DNA of 64,000 nucleotides, from assembly GCA_020637515.1 (NCBI GenBank), contig JACKKG010000001.1, positions 3,068,501 through 3,132,500 of the forward strand, in the 5' to 3' direction. Positions 26,656-36,057 of this stretch are shown here, piece by piece. The DNA comes from Rhodobacter sp. Its GTDB lineage: Bacteria; Pseudomonadota; Alphaproteobacteria; Rhodobacterales; Rhodobacteraceae. The notes under the pieces are model-generated. The model was not told the DNA's origin. It saw only the letters and a program-made list of their open reading frames with translations, and did no database searches. Every line of letters starts with the position of its first letter. The stretch's first letter is position 1. A program made the position numbers and the translations under genes.

Positions 26656-27108
26656 TCAGACCGCGATGCCCGTCAGGTGCTGCCGCAGCGCCTGGTCCAG
26701 GATGTCCCGCCACAGGGCGCGAAAGCGCGAGCTCTGATCCTCGGTCACGGGGCCGATGGCCTGATGCAGCAGCACCAGCCGGGTGCCCGCGCCCTCGGGC
26801 TCGAGGTCGAAATAGACGCGCCCCGCGACCACGCCGCGCACCCCGAACCAGCCCTGCAAATACAGCCGCCGCCCCGTTTCAAGCATGTCGATCCGGCCCC
26901 AGATTGCCCCGGACGGACCCGCCGATTCGGTGAAATCCGCCCCCAGCACCGCCGGCAGGGTCAACCGGCTGTTTGGCCCCAGCAGGCGCGCCGAGGCCGG
27001 CCACCACCGATCCACCTGCCCTGTCAGAGCCTCGAACAGCGCCATCGCGGACGCGTCGAAGAGATACTCCTGCCGGATGTTCAGACCCGGAACCCCATGT
27101 CCGATCAC
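26656..27108 (-). CDS. SRPBCC (START-like) domain protein
   Basis: A 150-residue single-domain protein of the AHSA1/SRPBCC type (EYLFDASAMALFEALT near the N-terminus, WGRIDMLETGRRLYLQGWFG, then a long C-terminal helix RFRALWRDILDQALRQHL). Such proteins bind hydrophobic ligands, and no substrate is suggested here. The start is GTG at 27108, with AGGGAGG five bases upstream on the minus strand. Confidence 0.7.
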   Translation of the reverse strand: MIGHGVPGLNIRQEYLFDASAMALFEALTGQVDRWWPASARLLGPNSRLTLPAVLGADFTESAGPSGAIWGRIDMLETGRRLYLQGWFGVRGVVAGRVYFDLEPEGAGTRLVLLHQAIGPVTEDQSSRFRALWRDILDQALRQHLTGIAV

Positions 27109-27233
27109 GGACGCCTCCCTTGGAGAATTTCAGGGAAAACAGAGATCACAGCGAAACCACACGCCTGCCCGTCCTGCGGCCAAGTGTCACAAAGTTGGTA
27201 ATCCGCAGTGACGTCAGGGTCAACCACGCGGAC

Positions 27234-27992
27234 TTAAGGACCGGTTACCACGCACCATAGCAAACTGCCACGCCGGCGGAATTCGGATTGCGGCAAGCCG
27301 ACCTCGGGCACCGCCCCGGGGTTGGCCCGCGCCTGCGCCAGCAGCGACCGCGTCCGCCAGGCGCCCAGCAGCGCCGCGCGCGGCAGGCGCTGGGGCGCCT
27401 GGCGGGCCTGCGATAGCCGTTGCAACCCCTCGACCGCCAGCGCGGCGATGGCCGTGGGCGCGGGATCGGGCAGCGGCTGGCGCCCGGCCGCCACCAACGC
27501 GGGCACGGCCGCCAGGTAATTCGCCAGCGCCTGCGCGCTGCCGACGGCCCGTGCCCCGGAACCCGCCACCCCGCCCAGCGCCTGCACCGTCGCCTCCATC
27601 AGCGCGCCGCCGGTGCCGTCGAGATAGGCCCACAGCGCCGCCGGATCGCCAAAGGGGCGCCGGGTGCCCAGCTCGGCCTCGCGCGCGTCGATCATCCGCG
27701 CCAGCGGCGCGGTGGTCAGGGGGGTTTCGGCGATCACCTGGCGCAGGGGGCCTGCGACCGCGTGCGGGGCCGGGTCCTCGCCGGCGACCACGTCGCGCCA
27801 GAATTGCAAGCGCATCTGCGCCAGCATCGGTTCCCGGGTCACCCAGGGAATGCGCGCCAGTTCGAGGTTGAAGGCCGCCAGCGTGAACAGCGCCCCGCGC
27901 GCCCGGACCGGCGCGGCCATCGCCGCCAGGAAACGGTCGGGGTCACCCCGTTCGACAAGGGCGGCGCAGGTGTTGATCGCGGCAAGATCCAT
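27234..27992 (-). CDS. Squalene/phytoene synthase-like protein
   Basis: A 252-residue all-helical protein of the squalene/phytoene synthase superfamily (RGDPDRFLAAMAAPVRARGALFTLAAFNLELARIP split over two helices; MRLQFWRDVV). The catalytic Asp-rich motifs of true synthases are not obvious, so it may be one of the non-catalytic members related to the complex I assembly factor NDUFAF6 rather than a carotenoid enzyme. No carotenoid genes are near. ATG 27992 is preferred because relatives start just before this point; ATG 28019 is possible. Confidence 0.65.
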   Translation of the reverse strand: MDLAAINTCAALVERGDPDRFLAAMAAPVRARGALFTLAAFNLELARIPWVTREPMLAQMRLQFWRDVVAGEDPAPHAVAGPLRQVIAETPLTTAPLARMIDAREAELGTRRPFGDPAALWAYLDGTGGALMEATVQALGGVAGSGARAVGSAQALANYLAAVPALVAAGRQPLPDPAPTAIAALAVEGLQRLSQARQAPQRLPRAALLGAWRTRSLLAQARANPGAVPEVGLPQSEFRRRGSLLWCVVTGP

Positions 27993-28032
27993 GCCTGCGG
28001 CATAGCGCGGCGCGACCATGGGCGCCAGCCCC

Positions 28033-29019
28033 TCAACCCGGTTGCAGGAAGCGCAGGATCCGCGTCAGCGTTTCGGGATCGTCCACCACCGACAGGTGGC
28101 TGGCGTCGGTCAGCGCATAGGTGCCGTTCGCGGTCAGCGCGGCAAAGGTCGGCTCGTAGGCCTCGGCCCGAAAGGCCTCGTCGGCGCGCCCGGCCAGCAG
28201 CAGGAAGGGCGGCAGCGCGGCGACATCGGCGCGCCAGTCGCGGCGCGGCGCATACGAGGTGTTCAGCCGGTAGCTGTAGGCCCGGGTCGCCGTCAGGCCC
28301 AGCGGACCGTCAAGCACGCTGTCAGGAAAGCGGAACTGGATCACCGTCAGCCCGTTCAGCGCCCGGATGCCGACCGCGTTCAACATGCTCAGCCCGATCA
28401 CGCGCCGCACCAGAACCCGCGCCCAGCCGCCCGAATCGGGCCGGGCGGTCGGCGCGTCGTGCTGCACGAACGGCGCCAGCAGGATCGCGCGGTCGATCCG
28501 CGCCCCGTGCGCCCCGCCGGCAAGACGAATCGCCAGCCCGCCGCCCGAGGAATGCCCCAGCACCACCACCCGTTGCCCCGGCGCCGCCTGATCGGCGATC
28601 AGGTCGGCGATATCGTCCTCGAACTGGCCCAGATAGTCGATGTCGCCGCGCCGCGCGGGCGCCGGGCCGTGGCCGCGCAGGTCGGGGGCGATCACGTCGA
28701 TCCCCCGCTGCGCCAGCGCCGCACCGAGGCCGGCGTATTGGGCGCCGTGCCAGCCCGACCCGTGCAGCGCCACCACCAGGGGCGCGCCCGCCTGCCCGCT
28801 GTCCCAGCGCCGATAGCCCAGGCTGGCGCCGTCGCGGGCGGTGTATTGGCGCAGCGGCACCGATGCGGTCGGGCCGCCCAGACGGGTGAAATCCAGCCCG
28901 TCCCCTTCGGCGCGCAGATCGGGAACCGGGCGCTGACTGGCGATCAGGCCCAGGGCGATCCCGGCCGGGATTGCCACGAAAAGCGCCGCGGACAGCGCGA
29001 ATTTTGCCCAAAGGGTCAT
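28033..29019 (-). CDS. Membrane-anchored alpha/beta hydrolase
   Basis: A 328-residue protein. An N-terminal hydrophobic segment (LSAALFVAIPAGIALGLIA) anchors or exports it. The hydrolase fold shows an oxyanion-region HGSGWHG, APDLRGHGPA, the nucleophile elbow GHSSGGG (Ser), and a late His in DASHLSVVDD. It looks like a lipase/esterase or lysophospholipase-type enzyme; the substrate is unknown. It lies 40 bases upstream of the synthase-like gene on the same strand. Confidence 0.75.
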   Translation of the reverse strand: MTLWAKFALSAALFVAIPAGIALGLIASQRPVPDLRAEGDGLDFTRLGGPTASVPLRQYTARDGASLGYRRWDSGQAGAPLVVALHGSGWHGAQYAGLGAALAQRGIDVIAPDLRGHGPAPARRGDIDYLGQFEDDIADLIADQAAPGQRVVVLGHSSGGGLAIRLAGGAHGARIDRAILLAPFVQHDAPTARPDSGGWARVLVRRVIGLSMLNAVGIRALNGLTVIQFRFPDSVLDGPLGLTATRAYSYRLNTSYAPRRDWRADVAALPPFLLLAGRADEAFRAEAYEPTFAALTANGTYALTDASHLSVVDDPETLTRILRFLQPG

Positions 29020-29082
29020 GTGTTTTCTCCCGGGTTCGGAATGGGTTTGGCGCGGTCGCGCCTGGCATCGAGGCGGCGGATC

Positions 29083-29286
29083 TCAGGGCCCCTCCAGTTC
29101 GAAGAGGTCGTGCACGCTGACCCCCAGCACCTGCGCCAGCATCAGCGCCAGCGTGGTCGAGGGCACGAAAATGCGGTTCTCGATGGTGTTGATGGTCTTG
29201 CGGCTGACGCCCGCGGCCCGGGCAAGATCGGCCTGCGTAAGCCCGGCGCGCTTGCGGTATTCGGCCAGGTGGACGATCAGGCTCAT
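29083..29286 (-). CDS. Small XRE-family repressor
   Basis: A 67-residue one-domain helix-turn-helix protein (YRKRAGLTQADLARAAGVSRKT, then INTIENRIFVPSTTLALMLAQVLGVSVHDLF). It belongs to the YgzD-like group usually paired with a small membrane protein. Its ATG overlaps the stop of the membrane-protein gene (ATGA). Two palindromes in the operon promoter are its likely binding sites, giving autorepression. Confidence 0.88.
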   Translation of the reverse strand: MSLIVHLAEYRKRAGLTQADLARAAGVSRKTINTIENRIFVPSTTLALMLAQVLGVSVHDLFELEGP

Positions 29287-29684
29287 GCCAGTCTCAGGTC
29301 GTGCCAGACAAAGAGCAGAAGAAACGCCGCCCCCATCAGGCAACCCTGCGCGGCGTAGGCGGTCGCCCAGCCCACCGCCCCGGTCGCGGCGGCAAAGCCC
29401 AACGCGGCGAACAGCGCCAGCGACAGCCAATAGGCCTGGCCCTGCGCCCGCCCCCAGACGGCGCGGAACAACTCGTCCGCCGCCGCGCGCGCCGCCGAAC
29501 GCCCTGCCGCGACCGACGCCAGCGCGATCGCCCCCCCTGAGGCCAGCCCCAGCGCCGAAGGCCAATACCACGCCACCGGATCGGGCCGCCCCATCGCCAG
29601 CGCCGCCACCGCATAGGCCAGGCAGCCCAACCCCGTGAGCCCCAGCAGGACCGCGCGCAGGCGGCTGATCGTTTCGGATTGCAT
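29283..29684 (-). CDS. Small membrane protein cotranscribed with the XRE repressor
   Basis: A 133-residue protein with four hydrophobic segments (VLLGLTGLGCLAYAVAALAMG; ALGLASGGAIALASVAAG; YWLSLALFAALGFAAATGAVG; AYAAQGCLMGAAFLLLFVW). I do not recognise a named family beyond proteins encoded beside such XRE regulators. It may sense or respond to an envelope condition, which is speculation. Its promoter carries two similar palindromes. Confidence 0.7.
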   Translation of the reverse strand: MQSETISRLRAVLLGLTGLGCLAYAVAALAMGRPDPVAWYWPSALGLASGGAIALASVAAGRSAARAAADELFRAVWGRAQGQAYWLSLALFAALGFAAATGAVGWATAYAAQGCLMGAAFLLLFVWHDLRLA

Positions 29685-29697
29685 GACGGCCCCTATT

Positions 29698-29745
29698 GTA
29701 ACCCTCGGGTTACATACAGGGCCCGCAAGGTAACGTCAAGGTTAC
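29698..29745. promoter_or_regulatory. Two palindromic operators before the XRE operon
   Basis: GTAACCC-TC-GGGTTAC (29698-29713) and GTAAC-GTCAAG-GTTAC (29730-29745) share the half-site GTAAC(C). Their starts are 32 bases apart, three helical turns, so two dimers would sit on the same DNA face. The first lies 13 bases upstream of the membrane-protein start and the second overlaps the cimA stop codon. Confidence 0.8.
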
Positions 29746-31364
29746 ATGGCCGCCGGCACGCCGTCGCGGATCAGTTTCCAGGTGATCGCGTCCAGCAATG
29801 CGCTGAACGAGGCATCGACGATGTTGGCGCTGACCCCCACCGTGGACCAACGCCGCCCCTGCCCGTCCTCGCTGTCGATGATGACGCGGGTCACGGCCTC
29901 GGTCCCGCCCTGGGTGATCCGAACCTTGAAATCCACCAGTTTCATGTCGTCGATACTGGCCTGATAGGGCCCCAGATCCTTGCCCAGGGCCTTGGACAGG
30001 GCGTTGACCGGGCCGCGGTCAGTGCCGGTCTCGTCCATGCTCTCGCTCACGGACAGCACCTTCTGGTCGCCGATCTTCACCACCACGACGGCCTCGGAGA
30101 CGCTGACCATGCGGTCGTAGCGATTCTTGCGCCGCTCGACCGTGACGCGGTAGCGCTTGACCTCGAAGAACCGCGGCAGCAGGCCCAGTTCGTCGCGCGC
30201 CAGCAGCTCGAAACTGGCCTGCGCCCCGTCATAGGCATAGCCCTGATCCTCGCGCGCCTTCACCACGTCCAGGATGCGCGCCAACGCCGGGTCGCCCGGT
30301 GCGACCGCGATCCCGGCCGCGGCCAGCCGCGCGCGCAGGTTCGACTGCCCGGCCTGGTTCGACATCGGGATGACGCGGCTGTTGCCGACCAGCGCGGGGT
30401 CGATGTGTTCGTAGGTCGAGGGATCCTTGAGGATCGCGCTGGCATGAAGCCCGGCCTTGTGGGCAAAGGCCGAGGCCCCGACATAGGGTGCCGAGCGCAG
30501 CGGCACACGGTTCAGGATGTCGTCGAGTTGGCGCGAAAGCTTGACCAGCCCGGCCAGCGCGTCGGCGGTGACGCCGGTGTCGAAGCGCGCGGCATAGGGG
30601 GGCTTGAGCAGCAAGGTGGGGATCAGCGTGGTCAGATTGGCGTTGCCGCAGCGTTCACCCAGGCCGTTCAAGGTGCCCTGGATCTGCCGCACGCCCGCGT
30701 CCACCGCGGCCAGCGATGCCGCGACCGCGTTGCCCGTGTCGTCGTGGCAGTGGATCCCCAGCCGATCGCCGGGGATGCCGGCCGCGATAACCGCCGCCAC
30801 GATGCGGCCGACCTCGTCGGGCAAGGTGCCGCCGTTGGTGTCGCACAACACCACCCAGCGGGCGCCGGCGTCGTGCGCGGCCCACAGGCACTCCAGCGCA
30901 TAGGCAGGATTGGCCTTGTATCCGTCGAAGAAATGTTCGGCGTCGAACAGCGCCTCGCGCCCCAGGGCGACCATATGCGCGACCGAGTCGCGGATCGCGT
31001 CGCGGTTTTCGGCCAGGGTGATGCCCAGCGCGGTGGTGACGTGGAAGTCATGCGTCTTGCCCACCAGGCAGACCGCCGGCGTGCCCGCGTTCATCACCCC
31101 CGCCAAGACGTCGTCGTTGGCCGCCGATCGCCCGGCGCGCTTGGTCATGCCGAACGCGGTGAACGTGGCCCGGGTCCGGGGCCGGGTTTCGAAGAATTCG
31201 CTGTCGGTGGGGTTGGCGCCGGGCCAGCCGCCCTCGATGTAATCGACGCCCAGCGCGTCCAGCGCCTGCGCGATCGCCACCTTTTCGGCGGTGGAAAACT
31301 GCACGCCCTGCGTCTGCTGACCGTCGCGCAGCGTGGTGTCGTAAAGGAAAAGCCGCTCACGCAT
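29742..31364 (-). CDS. cimA: (R)-citramalate synthase CimA
   Basis: A 540-residue HMGL-like enzyme condensing pyruvate and acetyl-CoA to citramalate, a threonine-independent route to isoleucine. The N-terminal catalytic signature is LYDTTLRDGQQTQGV (the AksA/CimA form), with GIHCHDDTGNAVA and the LeuA-type dimer/regulatory domain at about 400-530. The length fits the long CimA type rather than 2-isopropylmalate synthase. Feedback regulation by isoleucine through the C-terminal domain is expected from the family. Confidence 0.9.
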   Translation of the reverse strand: MRERLFLYDTTLRDGQQTQGVQFSTAEKVAIAQALDALGVDYIEGGWPGANPTDSEFFETRPRTRATFTAFGMTKRAGRSAANDDVLAGVMNAGTPAVCLVGKTHDFHVTTALGITLAENRDAIRDSVAHMVALGREALFDAEHFFDGYKANPAYALECLWAAHDAGARWVVLCDTNGGTLPDEVGRIVAAVIAAGIPGDRLGIHCHDDTGNAVAASLAAVDAGVRQIQGTLNGLGERCGNANLTTLIPTLLLKPPYAARFDTGVTADALAGLVKLSRQLDDILNRVPLRSAPYVGASAFAHKAGLHASAILKDPSTYEHIDPALVGNSRVIPMSNQAGQSNLRARLAAAGIAVAPGDPALARILDVVKAREDQGYAYDGAQASFELLARDELGLLPRFFEVKRYRVTVERRKNRYDRMVSVSEAVVVVKIGDQKVLSVSESMDETGTDRGPVNALSKALGKDLGPYQASIDDMKLVDFKVRITQGGTEAVTRVIIDSEDGQGRRWSTVGVSANIVDASFSALLDAITWKLIRDGVPAAM

Positions 31365-31389
31365 CGCATCGCTCCCAGGACCCGCGTAG

Positions 31390-31409
31390 GGTGCGTGCTA
31401 GCACGCACC
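31390..31409. repeat. 20-base perfect palindrome between cysS and cimA
   Basis: GGTGCGTGCTAGCACGCACC is perfectly self-complementary and extends imperfectly with TA on each side. It sits between the cysS end and the cimA start on the same strand. It could be a cysS terminator stem (no T tract) or one copy of a genome-wide palindromic repeat. Confidence 0.7.
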
Positions 31410-31502
31410 TTACCCCACGCCCGTCAAATTGCTCGAAAAACGCGCCGGGGGTGCACGCGCGAAAACGCCCGGCCCGCCCCCCCCACGGCCCCCCTGCCAG
31501 AG

Positions 31503-32954
<1,452 letters not shown>

Positions 32955-32980
32955 GCCTTCTCTCCTCTGCACGGCACCGA

Positions 32981-33053
32981 CGAGCCCCTCGCCCGCGAGG
33001 TGGCATCCGTGTTTTCCGAGGGAAAAGACAGCGCCCCGCGCGAGCCCAGGCTC
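32981..33053 (-). promoter_or_regulatory. Structured spacer between Cys leader and cysS
   Basis: On the minus strand: hairpin GAGCC-TG-GGCTC at the leader stop codon (33053-33042), TTTTCC-CTC-GGAAAA (33026-33012), and two mutually exclusive hairpins, CCTCGC-GG-GCGAGG (33000-32987) and CGAG-GGG-CTCG (32991-32981), which share five bases. Competing hairpins after a leader ORF are typical of attenuation-like control. There is no classical T-tract terminator, so any effect would be on translation, RNA stability or Rho access. Confidence 0.5.
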
Positions 33054-33096
33054 AGCGGGTAATGCAGCAGCAAATGATGGTGCACAGCGTTGTCAT
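33052..33096 (-). CDS. 14-residue cysteine-rich leader peptide upstream of cysS
   Basis: The ORF encodes MTTLCTIICCCITR: 4 cysteines in 14 residues, three consecutive (TGC TGC TGC), just upstream of cysteinyl-tRNA synthetase. Its ATG overlaps the stop codon of the upstream EamA gene (ATGA), so it would be translated by coupling even though its own ribosome site is weak. The stop falls at the base of a hairpin. The likely role is to sense charged tRNA-Cys by ribosome stalling. Too short for automatic gene finders. The coding potential is inferred. Confidence 0.6.
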   Translation of the reverse strand: MTTLCTIICCCITR

Positions 33097-34049
33097 GGCG
33101 CTGGCCTAGCACCATCGGCCAGACCGCGCAAGCGGGCAGAGGCGAGGCGCCTTGTATGCAGTTCGGCAAAGGTCATGCCCAGCCCGCCGGCGACGATGAT
33201 CGCAGCGCCCGAGGCGCTGACCCAGTCCGGCCAGATGCCAAAGGCCAGGATGTCGTAGACCGCCGCCCAGATCAGCGTGGCATACCAGAAGGGCGCGACG
33301 AAGCTGACATCGGCCAGCCGGTTCGCGGTCAGCAACAGGATCTGCGCCGTGACCATGACGCTGCCCATGGCGACCAGCAGCAGCCAGACCGCCCAGCCCT
33401 GCGGCCAGTGGAACACGGGCGCCGCCAGCACGCAGCCGATCACCGCGCCCATGGTGTTGTTGATGAGCATCGTGCGCCCCGGCGGCTCGGTCGTCGCCAG
33501 GCGCTTGATGGCGATGGCTTCCAGCCCCATCGAGGCCGCCGCCCCCAGGGCGAAGAACGCCGCCGGCTGGATCACCCCTGCCCCAGGCCTGAGCAGCACC
33601 AGCGCCCCCACCAGCGCGACCGAGGCCGCCACCCAGCGCGCCGCCGCGACCCGCTCGCCCAACAGCAGCGCGGCGAACAGCATCGTCGCCACCGGCGAGA
33701 CGAATCCCAGCGCGCTGGCGTCGGCCAGCGGCATCCGCGCGGCGGCGGTGAACATCAGGAATCCGCCCAGCCAGCCCAACGCCGTGCGGATCGTGTGGAC
33801 GCCCCAGGCCGGCGGGCGGGCGCCGCCCGGGGGCTCGACCCAGGCGGGCCGGCCCGAGGCGCGGCGCAGGCCCAGCGTCAGCGCCACCGTCAGCGCACCA
33901 AAGACGAACCGCGCCTGACTGGTCATCGCCGCCGGGATCGCCTCGCCCAGGGCGCCGTTTCCCAGGGCCTTGGCGAACAGCGTCGTGGCAGCCACCAGAA
34001 GGGTGCAGCCCAACATCAGCAGCACGGCGGCAAGGGTCGGGGATCGCAT
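33093..34049 (-). CDS. EamA/DMT-family transporter
   Basis: A 318-residue inner-membrane protein with about ten hydrophobic segments in two EamA repeats (LGWLGGFLMFTAAARMPLADASALGFVSP and SVMVTAQILLLTANRLADVSFVAPFWY, each shown in part). Family members export metabolites, including amino acids. The substrate is unknown, but position directly upstream of the Cys leader and cysS makes a cysteine or related thiol conceivable. ATG start at 34049. Confidence 0.85.
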   Translation of the reverse strand: MRSPTLAAVLLMLGCTLLVAATTLFAKALGNGALGEAIPAAMTSQARFVFGALTVALTLGLRRASGRPAWVEPPGGARPPAWGVHTIRTALGWLGGFLMFTAAARMPLADASALGFVSPVATMLFAALLLGERVAAARWVAASVALVGALVLLRPGAGVIQPAAFFALGAAASMGLEAIAIKRLATTEPPGRTMLINNTMGAVIGCVLAAPVFHWPQGWAVWLLLVAMGSVMVTAQILLLTANRLADVSFVAPFWYATLIWAAVYDILAFGIWPDWVSASGAAIIVAGGLGMTFAELHTRRLASARLRGLADGARPAP

Positions 34050-34129
34050 TCAGGGGCTCCGGCACGGGGATGCCAAAGCGTAGACGTTTCACAGGCGAAA
34101 CACCAGTGCCGCGATCCGCGCAGCGCCGG

Positions 34130-34483
34130 TCACTCGCGTTCGGGGCCACGCATCAGCGACTGCACGACATAGACCAGGATCGCGAAACCGACCGCACCGA
34201 CGCCCGCGATGCCCAGCAGCACCAGCACGTCGATGGGTCCGCCCATGTCGGCCAGGCTGGACGACGTGATCGCCAGCACGAACCACACCGCCGCGACCGC
34301 GCCCACGGGCATCGACAGTTGCGCCAGCAGGAACTTGCGCATCGACATCTTGCGGTCGCGGATCAGCACATGGACGTAAAGCGCGGTGATCGCGGCGGCG
34401 ACCAGCACCATGGCCCAGAACACGCCCGCGCCGAACATCTCTTCCCAGACGGCGATCAGGGTGGCGAATGTCAGGTCCTTCAT
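34130..34483 (-). CDS. DUF5368 family membrane protein
   Basis: A 117-residue protein with three hydrophobic segments (GVFWAMVLVAAAITALYVHV; VGAVAAVWFVLAITSS; LVLLGIAGVGAVGFAILVY). It matches my memory of DUF5368, which accompanies SQR-type flavoproteins in Rhodobacterales. It begins 12 bases after the flavoprotein stop and is surely cotranscribed with it. A role as a membrane partner for sulfide oxidation is an inference from context. Confidence 0.7.
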   Translation of the reverse strand: MKDLTFATLIAVWEEMFGAGVFWAMVLVAAAITALYVHVLIRDRKMSMRKFLLAQLSMPVGAVAAVWFVLAITSSSLADMGGPIDVLVLLGIAGVGAVGFAILVYVVQSLMRGPERE

Positions 34484-34495
34484 GATCGTCGCTCC

Positions 34496-35812
34496 TCAGG
34501 CCAGGCCACGCAGCATGGCGTTGTAGGTGGGTTTCAGGGCGATTTCCTTCATCAGCCAGGAAATCCACAGCTCTTCCAGCGGGGCGATGATCCCCGGGAA
34601 GGACGGGGTGAGGTTGTCGTTGTAATCGAACTCGACCAGCATCGCGCGGCCGATCCGGGTGATCATCGGGCACGAGGTGTAACCGTTGAACCGCGCCGTC
34701 CCCTCGCGGCCCTGGATCTCGGCCACCAGGTGGTCCTCGACCACGGGTTGATGCCATTTCGCGCTGGCGGCGGTCTTGCCCTTGGGCACGCCCAGAATGT
34801 CGCCGACGCCAAAGATTTCGGGGTAGCGCAGATGGCGCAGCGTTTCGCGGTCCACCTCGATCCAGCCCTGATCCAGCCAGCGGTCGCCCCAGCTGAGGCC
34901 GGCCTCGCGGATCACGGACGGGGCACGCTGCGGGGGAATCACGTTGATGAAGTCATAGTCGGTCTGCACGTCGCCCTCGGGCGTGGCATAGGTCGCGACG
35001 CGGCGCTGCGCGTCGATCGCCGTCAGCACATGATCGTAGCGTTTCTCGATACCGCGTTCGTCGAACAGTTGGCGCACCTTGTGGTGCACGATCGGCAGGC
35101 CGAACAGCGCCTGGTTCTGCGCGTTGTAGACGATCTGCACGCGCTCGCGGTTGCCCTTGCGGCGGGCGATGTCCTCGGCCAGGAAGGTGATCTTGAGGGG
35201 CGCACCGGCGCATTTCATCTCGGTGGCCGGGCGTCCGAACAGCCCGACCCCGCCCTGATCGGTAAAGCGGTCCAGCGCGCGCCAGCTCAGTTCCGCATAT
35301 TCGGGCCCGGCGTAATGCGCCGACACCCCGTTCTGGCCCACCTGGTCCAGCGAGAACCCCTCGATCGCGTCCCAGTCCAGGCTGAGGCCGGTGGCGACAA
35401 TCAGGTAATCGTAATCGACGACCTGCCCGCCGGTGGTGGTGATGCGCTTGCGCTCGGGGTCCAGCGCGGCGGCGTATTCGGGCACCCAGGTGACGCCCTG
35501 CGGCAGCCAGTCGGCGGTCTGGCTGATCGAATAGCGCGCCGATTTCAACCCGGCGGCGATCAGCGTGAACCCCGGCTGATACCAATGCTGCTGGCGCCCG
35601 TCCACGATGGTGATGGTCGCCCCTTCCAGCCGGTTCGCCAGCCGGTTGGCGATGGCCGTGCCACCCGCGCCCGCGCCCAGGATCGCGATCCGGGCCGTGG
35701 TCCGCACCCTTTCGGCCTGCACCGCCCCCCCCGAGGCCGCCAGCGCCGCGCCGCCCGCCGCCAACCCCAGGAACCCGCGCCGCGACGCGGCCAGTTCGAG
35801 CACTCGTGTCAT
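34496..35812 (-). CDS. Sulfide:quinone oxidoreductase-like flavoprotein with Tat signal
   Basis: A 438-residue FAD enzyme. A twin-arginine signal (SRRGFLGLAAGG) predicts export, FAD-binding GAGAGG lies at about 46-51, and the second FAD motif is YPEIFGVGDI. Two cysteines at SQR-type positions are present, Cys201 in MKCAGAP and Cys381 in TSCPMI; the third cysteine of classical SQR is not found. Oxidation of sulfide or a related sulfur species with electrons to quinone is likely. The promoter carries a palindrome of the SqrR/BigR type. ATG 35812 starts the Tat signal correctly. Confidence 0.8.
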   Translation of the reverse strand: MTRVLELAASRRGFLGLAAGGAALAASGGAVQAERVRTTARIAILGAGAGGTAIANRLANRLEGATITIVDGRQQHWYQPGFTLIAAGLKSARYSISQTADWLPQGVTWVPEYAAALDPERKRITTTGGQVVDYDYLIVATGLSLDWDAIEGFSLDQVGQNGVSAHYAGPEYAELSWRALDRFTDQGGVGLFGRPATEMKCAGAPLKITFLAEDIARRKGNRERVQIVYNAQNQALFGLPIVHHKVRQLFDERGIEKRYDHVLTAIDAQRRVATYATPEGDVQTDYDFINVIPPQRAPSVIREAGLSWGDRWLDQGWIEVDRETLRHLRYPEIFGVGDILGVPKGKTAASAKWHQPVVEDHLVAEIQGREGTARFNGYTSCPMITRIGRAMLVEFDYNDNLTPSFPGIIAPLEELWISWLMKEIALKPTYNAMLRGLA

Positions 35813-35829
35813 GGTTCCACCCACCCTTT

Positions 35830-35849
35830 ACATTCCGTATTTCGAATGT
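35830..35849. promoter_or_regulatory. SqrR/BigR-type palindrome before the SQR-like gene
   Basis: ACATTC-CGTATTTC-GAATGT contains ATTC-N8-GAAT, which I recall as the core recognised by the persulfide-responsive repressor SqrR upstream of sqr in Rhodobacter capsulatus. It lies 18 bases upstream of the flavoprotein ATG, a position for repression. No ArsR-type SqrR gene is in the window. Confidence 0.65.
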
Positions 35850-35961
35850 GTATTTGACGGCCGCCGCCGCATTTGGAAAGCCCTGTCGCGCCCCCTGCGA
35901 CACCCTGTCGCCGCCGTGGGGGCCCAAATCGGCAGTATCGCCGCCCCGGGGGCCGAAAAAC

Positions 35962-35975
35962 TTGATCTCAATCAA
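35962..35975. promoter_or_regulatory. FNR/FnrL box before the Rrf2 gene
   Basis: TTGAT-CTCA-ATCAA is an exact match to the FNR consensus TTGAT-N4-ATCAA. It lies 83 bases upstream of the Rrf2 start and 150 bases from the divergent flavoprotein start, so either or both could respond to oxygen limitation. Confidence 0.75.
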
Positions 35976-36057
35976 GGCGGCCGGGGCGCGCAAAGGTAAC
36001 CCTGCAACGCATGAATTCGGGCAAACGCGCCCCCACCCCTTTTCCCGGAGGCCACTC

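Noticed and set aside
27234..27992. A carotenoid phytoene synthase (crtB)
   Set aside because: No crt genes are near and the Asp-rich active-site motifs are not evident; a non-catalytic superfamily member is more likely.
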